Assembly: GCA_003661105.1 (NCBI GenBank)
Contig: QMVM01000127.1
Coordinates: 1 to 6,069, forward strand
Direction: 5' to 3'
DNA length: 6,069 bases
Origin: Methanosarcinales archaeon
GTDB lineage: Archaea; Halobacteriota; Methanosarcinia; Methanosarcinales; Methanogasteraceae
Below are positions 1 to 6,069 of this stretch, in pieces (position 1 is the stretch's first letter; every line of letters begins with the position of its first letter). The notes beneath the pieces are model-generated. The model did not search any database. It was given only the letters and a program-made list of their open reading frames with translations, and was not told where the DNA came from. The translations under genes and the position numbers were made by a program.

Positions 1-36
1 AAGAAAATGCTTGACAGGGTTATTGAGAATATTTAG
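1..36 (+). CDS. Possible 3' end of an upstream gene (partial)
   Basis: Reading from base 1 gives KKMLDRVIENI and then TAG at 34-36. The composition is plausible for a protein C-terminus, with charged and aliphatic residues in a helix-like pattern. The other two forward frames are less protein-like: one stops after three codons and the other runs to a TAA at 44-46. Eleven codons are too few to name a product or to be sure this is coding. If real, the upstream gene ends about 195 bases before mod on the same strand. Confidence 0.3.
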   Translation, partial: KKMLDRVIENI

Positions 37-80
37 ATTTGTATAAAAGAAGCTCAAAACAAATAACAGCTTATTGAGAA
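20..80 (+). repeat. Direct repeat TTATTGAGAA, two copies 51 bp apart
   Basis: The 10-mer TTATTGAGAA occurs at 20-29 and again at 71-80. AT-rich bases follow both copies (TATTT and ATATA). The copies lie on either side of the TATA-like box at 42-47, and their 51-bp spacing is close to five helical turns. Such a layout could be a pair of operator half-sites controlling the operon, but in an AT-rich leader it could also be chance. No regulator gene is present in the window. Confidence 0.25.
38..47 (+). promoter_or_regulatory. Candidate archaeal TATA box for the mod-res operon
   Basis: TTTGTATAAA resembles the archaeal TATA consensus and lies in the most AT-rich part of the leader. If used, transcription would start near 68-70 and leave a leader of about 160 bases before mod. 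A bacterial-type reading also exists: TTGACA at 11-16, then 17 bp, then TAGATT at 34-39, which matches the -10 consensus at only four of six positions. The choice depends on the domain of the host, which the window does not settle. Confidence 0.3.
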
Positions 81-103
81 ATATATCAGGACATGAGAAC
101 TAT

Positions 104-214
104 GTGCAAGAAGAAGAAAACGCAATTGCACTGGCTGTGTGGCGAAAAGGTTTTGTGGTGTATTGGTTGATACCAGCAGATATTGTTAAGTTATCTGAAA
201 ATATTATGTCATAA
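104..214 (+). CDS. Possible small leader ORF ahead of mod (36 aa)
   Basis: A GTG at 104 opens a 36-codon frame ending in TAA at 212-214. The same frame can be extended upstream to a TTG at 74, giving 46 residues. The product starts VQEEENAIALAVWRKGF, continues with a hydrophobic and aromatic stretch, and ends IVKLSENIMS, which looks protein-like. I recognise no family. There is no good ribosome binding site before either start, which weakens the call. The stop lies 4 bases before the mod Shine-Dalgarno sequence and 16 bases before its TTG, so if translated it could couple to mod translation. It could also be the remnant of a decayed gene, or non-coding. Confidence 0.2.
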   Translation: MQEEENAIALAVWRKGFVVYWLIPADIVKLSENIMS

Positions 215-218
215 CGTA

Positions 219-223
219 GAGGG
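219..223 (+). promoter_or_regulatory. Ribosome binding site that sets the mod start at TTG 231
   Basis: GAGGG is followed by a 7-base spacer and then TTG at 231-233, in frame with mod. The earlier in-frame TTG at 183 has no comparable site upstream. This favours a 906-residue protein over the 922-residue version. The 16 residues lost lie before the conserved-looking part of the protein, which fits the shorter start. Confidence 0.6.
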
Positions 224-230
224 ATTAAAT

Positions 231-2951
231 TTGCCTGCAAAAGAGAAGAAACCTGCTGATGTCAAGGATTACCGCTATGATGAAAAACGAAAGAACAACC
301 CACCTGCTGGGATGGCATCGTATGAACCCGCGGGTGAGAAACAGACCCGAAACTATGCTTACGATCCTCATCTTTCGCCCCAGTTGATATGGGCGGAGAA
401 ACCCGGTCTGAGATCGATAGAGATGGAGGACGCATCAGGCGTTGAGGCTGAGACCATCTCTCTCCATGTGCATGAACGCATCAGCACACAGGCGATCCTG
501 AAGGCGGTCAGAAAGCCTGTGCCAAAACAGATGACCCTCTTTGCAGACCCTCAACTGCCGCTAAAGGATGCCGTGCAGTTCTACCAGCACGATATAGACT
601 GGACAAACCGCCTCATTCTTGGGGACTCCCTGCTTGTCGCCAACTCACTCATCGAGAAGGAGCTGATGGCAGGAAAAGTCCAGATGATCTACATGGACCC
701 GCCTTACGGCGTCAAATACTCCAGCAACTTCCAGCCGAAAATCGACCAGCGGGATGTGAAAGATAAAGATAACGATCTCACAAGAGAGCCTGAACAGATC
801 AAAGCCTACAGAGACACATGGAAGCTCGGAATCCACTCATACCTGACCTACATGCGAGACAGACTGCGGATATGCCGGGAGCTTTTGACGGATTCGGGGT
901 CTATCTTTGTGCAGATCAGTGACGAGAACGTGCATCTGGTGCGGTGCTTGATGGACGAGGTGTTTGGGGCTGAGAATTTTGTGGCATTAATCACATTTAG
1001 AAAGAAATTTATGCCACTGGGTGCTAAATATCTTGAAGGGGTTTCAGATTATCTCCTGTTATACGCAAATAAAAAAGATAACCTCAAATTATATTCTCTA
1101 TTTGAATACGTAAATGTAGAAGGGGATTCACATTGGAACTATGGAATTTTGCCGAATGGTAAACGATTCAAACTCAAAACCGAGGAGATAAGTAATCACA
1201 AATTTCTGCATGAGGGGGTAGATATATACCAACTATCAAACCTCTATCCTGCGGGTATAAACTCAAGTGGGTTGTTCGAAGTTAGATTGTATGATAAAAA
1301 ATATTATCCACCCGAAGGAAATAGTTGGAAAACGAATGAAGATGGTTTCAAACGATTGATTGAGGCAAATAGAATAGAACCATATAAAGGTGGGAAAACG
1401 CTTAGATATATTCTAAAACTTAGTGACTATCCTGTTTCGCCAATAACGAATTTATGGGATAAAATGCCTTCACCAACCGGTAAAGTATATGTTGTGCAAA
1501 CAGCAACAGAAGTCATCGCCCGCTGCATCCTCATGACTACCGACCCCGGCGATCTCGTATTTGACCCCACCTGCGGCTCAGGCACCACCGCATACGTGGC
1601 TGAGCAGTGGGGGCGCAGATGGATCACCTGTGACACCAGCCGAGTAGCGACATCGATAGCAAGGCAGAGGCTTCTGACAGCCACATATCCTAACTACAAA
1701 ATCGAGGCAGATGACCCAAATGAGCAGAACCCAAAGGTTGGTTTCGTTTACAAGACCGTTCCGCACATCACCCTCAAATCAATCGCTCAGAACACGGAGA
1801 TAGACTCAGTAGCAGAACGGTTCAACCCACTGATCGAAGAGACACTGCATAAACTAAAATGTGAGTTGAAGCAGGAATTAAAAGAGTGGGAGGTGCCTTT
1901 TGAGCCTGATGGGGATTGGTCAGATGACGCGAAATACCTCCATACCCAGTTTATTAGGTTGAAGCGTGAGAAACAGACCGAGATCGATAGGATCATTCAG
2001 GAGTACGCGCCGCAGGAGATCCTCTACGATCAGCCCGAGGTGGATCAAAAAACCGTCCGGGTATCAGGTCCGTTCACGGTTGAAGCGATACCGCCTCCGA
2101 TTTATGAACCGGAAACGCCCATCGGCGGTGCGCCTGGGTTTGAAGCAGAGCAGTACGAAGGCGACTCTCATATCGCTGCGTTAATTGATCTTCTCCGGAA
2201 GGATGGGGTGACGTTCCATGACAACAAGAAACTTATCTTAGCAACGCTCACCCCACGTACAGGCGGGGTGCTACATGCAGAGGGGGAAGCGAAGAATGGC
2301 GAGGAGGAAAAGAGATATGCGTTCTCGTTTGGCCCACTGCACGGACCGGTGAGCGTGCGACAGGTGGAAGACGGCTTAAGGGAGGCGCACCGCGGCGGTT
2401 ACAATGTAATCATCTTCTGTGGATTTGCCTTTGACCCGGAAGCACAGGCTGCAATCGAAGCGAGTCCACATCCAAGAGTTAAGGCGATGTTATCACACAT
2501 CAGACCCGATGTGATAATGACCGATGCGAAAGGAGGCAGTCTGCTCAAGACAACAGCCAGCAGTCAGTTGTTCACGGTCTTTGGCGAGCCTGACATTGAA
2601 CTGGTAAAGGAGGAGGATGGAGAGAACTTTATCGTCAGGCTTCTCGGTGTGGATGTGTACGATCCGCTCACAGGTCAGGTTAACTCCGAGAACGCGGGCA
2701 GGATAGCTGCATGGTTCATAGATACGGACTACGACAGGAGAACATTCTGTGTTGCTCAGGCGTTCTTCCCAGATAAATCGGCGTGGAAGAAACTGGAGAG
2801 GGCACTGAAAGGCACGATTGACCATGAGAAGTTTGAGATGCTTACAGGTCAGGAATCACTCCCCTTCAAGAAGGGAGAGTCTGGGGAAGTGGCTATAAAA
2901 GTGATCGACCAGAGGGGCAACGAAGTGATGAAGGTGATGCCGCTTGTCTGA
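231..2951 (+). CDS. mod: Type III-like DNA adenine methyltransferase, Mod subunit
   Basis: Mod recognises the target site and transfers a methyl group from S-adenosylmethionine to the N6 of adenine; with Res it forms the restriction complex. Numbering from TTG 231 (906 residues): an N-terminal KDYRYDEKRKNNPPAGMASYE-like segment (12-32); GDSLLV at 131-136; catalytic DPPY at 156-159; a variable target recognition region at about 249-423; NLWDKM at 407-412; and the SAM-binding motif FDPTCGSGTT at 444-453. The order DPPY, recognition domain, then FxGxG-type motif defines the beta class typical of type III Mod. A charged helical linker (about 484-600) leads to an unassigned C-terminal domain (about 644-906). 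It is longer than classical Mod proteins such as EcoP15I (about 640-650 residues). A TTG at 183 would add 16 residues but lacks a ribosome binding site. The gene overlaps res by 8 bases. The family call is from remembered motifs, not a search. Confidence 0.93.
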   Translation: MPAKEKKPADVKDYRYDEKRKNNPPAGMASYEPAGEKQTRNYAYDPHLSPQLIWAEKPGLRSIEMEDASGVEAETISLHVHERISTQAILKAVRKPVPKQMTLFADPQLPLKDAVQFYQHDIDWTNRLILGDSLLVANSLIEKELMAGKVQMIYMDPPYGVKYSSNFQPKIDQRDVKDKDNDLTREPEQIKAYRDTWKLGIHSYLTYMRDRLRICRELLTDSGSIFVQISDENVHLVRCLMDEVFGAENFVALITFRKKFMPLGAKYLEGVSDYLLLYANKKDNLKLYSLFEYVNVEGDSHWNYGILPNGKRFKLKTEEISNHKFLHEGVDIYQLSNLYPAGINSSGLFEVRLYDKKYYPPEGNSWKTNEDGFKRLIEANRIEPYKGGKTLRYILKLSDYPVSPITNLWDKMPSPTGKVYVVQTATEVIARCILMTTDPGDLVFDPTCGSGTTAYVAEQWGRRWITCDTSRVATSIARQRLLTATYPNYKIEADDPNEQNPKVGFVYKTVPHITLKSIAQNTEIDSVAERFNPLIEETLHKLKCELKQELKEWEVPFEPDGDWSDDAKYLHTQFIRLKREKQTEIDRIIQEYAPQEILYDQPEVDQKTVRVSGPFTVEAIPPPIYEPETPIGGAPGFEAEQYEGDSHIAALIDLLRKDGVTFHDNKKLILATLTPRTGGVLHAEGEAKNGEEEKRYAFSFGPLHGPVSVRQVEDGLREAHRGGYNVIIFCGFAFDPEAQAAIEASPHPRVKAMLSHIRPDVIMTDAKGGSLLKTTASSQLFTVFGEPDIELVKEEDGENFIVRLLGVDVYDPLTGQVNSENAGRIAAWFIDTDYDRRTFCVAQAFFPDKSAWKKLERALKGTIDHEKFEMLTGQESLPFKKGESGEVAIKVIDQRGNEVMKVMPLV
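975..1500 (+). other. Target recognition domain segment of mod with unusual base composition
   Basis: This stretch encodes about residues 249-423 of Mod, between the DPPY half of the methyltransferase and the SAM-binding half. That is where the target recognition domain sits in beta-class enzymes. Hand counting gives 167 G or C in 480 bases (35%) for 1021-1500. It gives 66 in 120 (55%) for 841-960 and 109 in 180 (61%) for 1501-1680. The change is abrupt at both ends, near 975-985 and near 1500, while the reading frame stays open. Codons inside shift to AAA, AAT, ATA and TTA. The simplest reading is replacement of the specificity domain by recombination. Confidence 0.7.
2932..2938 (+). promoter_or_regulatory. 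Ribosome binding site for res inside the end of mod
   Basis: AGGTGAT is an exact match to the anti-Shine-Dalgarno end of 16S rRNA (AUCACCU). It lies 5 bases before the TTG at 2944-2946. This strongly supports TTG as the res start and translation coupled to the end of mod. Confidence 0.7.
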
Positions 2952-5904
2952 GAACGACATACAACGGACGAGCAAACAGCTTATTGTCGATGAGCCAATT
3001 TTAAATGATCCCTTTGAGGAGCCGACCCGTCATTGGGATTATGATCCGCAGACAAAACACCCGAGAAAAGAAGACTCCAGAAGAGATGCGCATTACTACT
3101 TTCGTGCCCGAACGAGAAAGGATGATGCACAGACATCTCTACTTGCCGATGAGGAAGAGATTGTTCTGGAGCCTGCGAACACCATTCGCGCTGAAGTAAA
3201 GAAATGGCGAGAGGGCGACTACAAGGGTGCAAGTCCTATAACCCGCAGGCTTCTAAGACACTGGAATGACCCGTATCGTGAGAGGAGGCTCTTTTTCTGC
3301 CAGCGTGAGGCTGTGGAGACGATTATATGGCTGACTGAGGTCAAAAAGAAGAATATTGGCATAACTGATATCCCTAAGGATCGTCCAAATGCGGATGAGT
3401 TTTCAGAACTAACCCGCTACGCGGTGAAGATGGCAACCGGGAGCGGTAAGACCGTCGTCATGGCGATGATCATTACATGGTCGGTTCTCAACAAGGTAAA
3501 CGATCCTCGGGCTGATTGGTGTTCCAAGGCGGTGCTGGTTGTCGGACCCAATCTCACAGTCAAAGAGCGCCTCGGAGGTTCTTCAAAAAGTATGGGGACG
3601 GGAGAAGAGCCAGAGAGGGCATTGATACCCGGAGCAAAGGGGAACTACTATGATAAGTTCGAGCTTGTGCCTACGGGGTTAAAAGAGCAGCTTGGTCAGG
3701 GAAAGGTGATTATCACCAACTGGCATCGTTTCGCACCACTCGATGACAGTAAGAAACGGGATGTTGTACAACGTGGAGAAGAGAGTGCGCAAGCGTTCAC
3801 AAATCGAGTTTTACGCGACCTGGGACATGCGAAGAATATCCTCGTTCTAAACGATGAAGCTCACCATGCATACAGACCTGCGCCACTGGATGAAAGTGAT
3901 GAGAAGGTACAGAAGTTAACAGCACAGGAGAAAAAGGATAAGGAAGAGGCTACCGTATGGGTTTCAGGTCTTGACAGGATCAACAAAGCCCGGGGAATCA
4001 ATTTCTGTGTTGATCTCTCTGCCACACCGTTCTATATTCAGGGCAGCGGATACCCGGAGGGGAGTCCATTTCGTTGGATTGTATCCGACTTTGGACTTGC
4101 AGACGCAATCGAGTGTGGGATCGTAAAGATACCACAGGTCCCTGTAGCGCACGATTCTGGCAGGCTCATGCCCGAATATTTTGCTCTCTGGAGATGGATC
4201 AACGAGAGATTGCCTGCAAAAGAAAGAGCGACAGGTCGCCGTAAGCCAAAACCCGAGTCGATACTTCGGGAAGCGGATGGCGCGTTACAACAATTGGCTG
4301 GTCAATGGAAAGAGAGATTAGAAAACTTCGAGGAAGAGGGGCGGACAGTACCGCCCTGCATGATCATCGTTTGCGATAACACAAATATTTCTGAATTAGT
4401 GCATGAGTACATCAGTGGGGAGAGATGGGAAGAATACATCGATGAAAAAGGAAAGAAGCGAAAACGAAAGGTGTACGGAACCGGCAGGGTCTTTCCAGAA
4501 CTGCTTGGCAATACTTCAAAAGAGGAACGTACAGTACGGATAGACTCAAAACTGCTGGATGAGGCTGAATTCCGTGATGAGGGCACATCCAAGCAAGATG
4601 CATCTGAAGCGTTGAGGCACAAGATATCCACCATCGGAAAAGAAGAAGAACCCGGTGAACAGGTGCGATGCGTTGTATCTGTCGGCATGCTTACAGAGGG
4701 CTGGGATGCCCAGAATGTAACACAGATATTAGGGTTGAGGGCATTTGAATCTCAACTTCTTTGTGAACAGGTCGTCGGCAGAGGATTGAGGCGAACGCAA
4801 TATAATGATCTCAAAGTGCCCGAGTATGTAGATGTGTATGGAATCCCATTTGAGGTCATTCCAGTAAAAAAGAAACCTGTCGGTCCTGCCACTCCACCCA
4901 AACCAACGACGCTTGTCAAAACGTTGCCTGATAGAGAACACTTAAAGATCGAATTTCCAAGAGTCGAAGGTTTTGTGTATCAGGTGAAGAGAAGAATTAC
5001 CGCAGAGATCGAGAAGATTGAAATATTGTCTGTTGAACCAAATGTCGAACCAACAGAAACTATTGTCAGTGCAAGAATCGGTTACCAGATAGGTTCTCCG
5101 GGCATAGCTGGTCCTGGAGAAAAGGTCACTCAAACCAGAGCCGAGTTCTATGAAAACATACGCCCTCAACAGATTCATTATGAGATCGCACGCCAGATCA
5201 CTACAACGCTGCTACAATCAGCCGATTTCAAGATACAGTCTCGCCAGTTGCTCTTTCCGCAGGTACTTCAGATAGTTCGGGAATACGTAAAGCCATATCA
5301 GGCAGGGGGGCGGGTGGAGTATAATGATGTGGATGAATGTGAGATCGGTCTGGAAAAATATATTCAGCAGATCGTTGAACGATTATGCACGGCAATACGC
5401 CCTGATGAACGCGTTGGTGAAGTCCCTCTACTGCCGAGACTTGAGCGATTCCGCCCCCGCGGCTCAACATCGGAGGTGTTATTTAGAACCTCTCGTCCAT
5501 GCAAACCAACCGTGAAGAGTCATATCAACCATGTAGTCTTGGACACGCATACATGGGAAAGTTCAGCAGCATTCTATCTTGAACAGAGCGATCTGGTCAC
5601 ATCATACGCCAGAAACGATCATCTGGAATTCACCATCGACTATGAATTCAATGGCAGTCAACACACGTACACGCCCGATTACCTCGTTAAACTGGCAGAT
5701 GGAACTACATTGGTTCTGGAAGTAAAAGGGTATGACGATGGACAGACTCGCGCAAAACATGAAGCAGCAAGACGATGGTGCGAGTCAGTGAGCAACTGGG
5801 GGAAAATGGGCAGGTGGGAATTTAGAGTATGTAAAGATCCAAAACAAATCAAAAAGATATTGAATGAAGTGATTGGGGAAAAGAAAGAATTGTCAGGTCT
5901 ATGA
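2944..5904 (+). CDS. res: Type III-like restriction endonuclease, Res subunit (DEAH helicase plus nuclease)
   Basis: Res is the ATP-dependent motor and nuclease of the system; with Mod it cuts unmethylated DNA. The 986-residue product is close in length to classical Res proteins such as EcoP15I (about 970). Visible elements in order: a segment starting EPILNDPFEEPTRHW (17-31); a Q-motif-like FFCQREAVE (117-125); Walker A ATGSGKT (164-170); ITNWHRF (257-263); Walker B DEAHH (304-308); SAT motif III (359-361); motif V TEGWDA (584-589); and motif VI QVVGRGLRR (609-617). The C-terminus carries a PD-(D/E)XK nuclease, with PD at 911-912 and EVK at 926-928 (catalytic D912, E926, K928). All key residues are present, so both activities look intact. 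The gene begins with TTG inside the last 8 bases of mod and ends in TGA. An automated search might name it only DEAD/DEAH helicase, but the nuclease motif and the mod partner support Res. Confidence 0.93.
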   Translation: MSENDIQRTSKQLIVDEPILNDPFEEPTRHWDYDPQTKHPRKEDSRRDAHYYFRARTRKDDAQTSLLADEEEIVLEPANTIRAEVKKWREGDYKGASPITRRLLRHWNDPYRERRLFFCQREAVETIIWLTEVKKKNIGITDIPKDRPNADEFSELTRYAVKMATGSGKTVVMAMIITWSVLNKVNDPRADWCSKAVLVVGPNLTVKERLGGSSKSMGTGEEPERALIPGAKGNYYDKFELVPTGLKEQLGQGKVIITNWHRFAPLDDSKKRDVVQRGEESAQAFTNRVLRDLGHAKNILVLNDEAHHAYRPAPLDESDEKVQKLTAQEKKDKEEATVWVSGLDRINKARGINFCVDLSATPFYIQGSGYPEGSPFRWIVSDFGLADAIECGIVKIPQVPVAHDSGRLMPEYFALWRWINERLPAKERATGRRKPKPESILREADGALQQLAGQWKERLENFEEEGRTVPPCMIIVCDNTNISELVHEYISGERWEEYIDEKGKKRKRKVYGTGRVFPELLGNTSKEERTVRIDSKLLDEAEFRDEGTSKQDASEALRHKISTIGKEEEPGEQVRCVVSVGMLTEGWDAQNVTQILGLRAFESQLLCEQVVGRGLRRTQYNDLKVPEYVDVYGIPFEVIPVKKKPVGPATPPKPTTLVKTLPDREHLKIEFPRVEGFVYQVKRRITAEIEKIEILSVEPNVEPTETIVSARIGYQIGSPGIAGPGEKVTQTRAEFYENIRPQQIHYEIARQITTTLLQSADFKIQSRQLLFPQVLQIVREYVKPYQAGGRVEYNDVDECEIGLEKYIQQIVERLCTAIRPDERVGEVPLLPRLERFRPRGSTSEVLFRTSRPCKPTVKSHINHVVLDTHTWESSAAFYLEQSDLVTSYARNDHLEFTIDYEFNGSQHTYTPDYLVKLADGTTLVLEVKGYDDGQTRAKHEAARRWCESVSNWGKMGRWEFRVCKDPKQIKKILNEVIGEKKELSGL

Positions 5905-5992
5905 ACAATGGCCTGTCCTACGCCCCAACCACGCACCTACTATTTCATTGCAGGGTGATAAGGTTGAGATTTTAAACCATAATAGATTAACT

Positions 5993-5996
5993 GGAG
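5993..5996 (+). promoter_or_regulatory. Ribosome binding site of the pyrD-like gene
   Basis: GGAG lies 5 bases before the ATG at 6002. No longer in-frame alternative start is seen upstream. The 97-base gap after res is AT-rich near its end but shows no clear terminator hairpin or T-run, so read-through from the restriction operon cannot be excluded. Confidence 0.55.
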
Positions 5997-6001
5997 ATAA
6001 G

Positions 6002-6069
6002 ATGATAACAATAAAATCAGATTTTTTAGGCATAAAGCTATCCAATCCGCTTATATTGGCTTCAGGCAT
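6002..6069 (+). CDS. pyrD: Probable dihydroorotate dehydrogenase, N-terminus only
   Basis: Only 22 complete codons are in the window; the gene runs off the end. The product starts MITIKSDFLGIKLSNPLIL and continues with ASG. An LGIKL-NPLILASG pattern is typical of the first strand of the FMN-binding barrel in class 1 dihydroorotate dehydrogenases, which oxidise dihydroorotate to orotate in pyrimidine synthesis. The form resembles archaeal and class 1B enzymes. Related FMN barrel proteins, such as dihydropyrimidine dehydrogenase-like subunits, begin in a similar way, so the name is probable rather than certain. The codons present are AT-rich (22 of 68 bases are G or C). As a likely housekeeping gene it may mark the chromosomal edge of the restriction locus. 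Confidence 0.6.
   Translation, partial: MITIKSDFLGIKLSNPLILASG

Noticed and set aside
108..119. AAG/GAA run in the leader as a phase-variable repeat.
   Set aside because: Only about three to four units, too few for slippage-driven switching, and outside the mod frame.
93..170. A 25-codon ATG frame ending at 170.
   Set aside because: Its composition (KKKK, several Cys and Trp) looks unlike a protein, the AGG ahead of it is only 2 bases away, and the competing frame at 104-214 looks better.
183..230. TTG at 183 as the mod start (922-residue protein).
   Set aside because: No ribosome binding site precedes it and it overlaps the possible leader frame. TTG 231 has GAGGG at the right distance. 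It remains possible.
65..2986. The 12-mer AACAGCTTATTG occurs at 65-76 and 2975-2986.
   Set aside because: About one shared 12-mer is expected by chance in 6 kb, and the sequences around the copies differ.
4302..4688. Minus-strand open frame of 128 codons within res.
   Set aside because: Lies opposite strongly supported helicase sequence and is rich in Ser, as expected for an antisense shadow. The other minus-strand frames were rejected for the same reason.
5894..5921. CAGG and CCTG around the end of res as a terminator stem.
   Set aside because: Only 4 bp with a large loop and no T-run.
5966..5979. TTTTAAAC as a TATA box for pyrD.
   Set aside because: The start it predicts, about 25 bases downstream, would fall at the ATG and exclude the GGAG ribosome site, so the two signals conflict.
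1..6069. CRISPR array, tRNA, rRNA or transposon.
   Set aside because: No regularly spaced repeats, RNA gene sequence, transposase motif or terminal inverted repeats were seen.

Overview
The window holds a complete two-gene restriction-modification locus of the type III (Mod/Res) kind. It is followed by the first 22 codons of a gene that looks like dihydroorotate dehydrogenase (pyrD). Everything readable is on the + strand. The organism is a prokaryote, and I lean towards an archaeon. The reasons are a TATA-like box rather than a clean bacterial promoter ahead of the locus, ribosome binding sites of the GGTGA type, two TTG starts, heavy use of AGA/AGG and ATA codons, and a pyrD N-terminus resembling archaeal class 1 enzymes. 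None of these is decisive, and I cannot name a species.

Layout: 1-36 may be the last codons of an upstream gene. 37-230 is an AT-rich leader (about 29% GC over 1-120) with a possible TATA box, a 10-bp direct repeat on either side of that box, and a weak small ORF (104-214) that stops just before the mod ribosome binding site. 231-2951 is mod, a beta-class DNA adenine methyltransferase with a large C-terminal extension. 2944-5904 is res, a DEAH-box superfamily 2 helicase/translocase with a C-terminal PD-(D/E)XK nuclease. The two genes overlap by 8 bases and are almost certainly one operon with coupled translation. 5905-6001 is a short intergenic gap with no convincing terminator. 6002 to the end is the pyrD-like start.

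How it works (from knowledge of type III systems): Mod carries the target recognition domain, methylates adenine in the site and guides Res. Res uses ATP and cuts foreign DNA that lacks the mark. Mod and Res have all the key motifs I looked for, so the system looks intact.

I do not see a new kind of defence system. The most notable signal is inside mod. The target recognition segment (about 975-1500) is about 35% GC, between flanks of about 55% and 60%, with sharp edges. This is the pattern expected if the specificity domain was swapped by recombination. The second point of interest is the roughly 260-residue C-terminal extension of Mod, to which I cannot assign a function.
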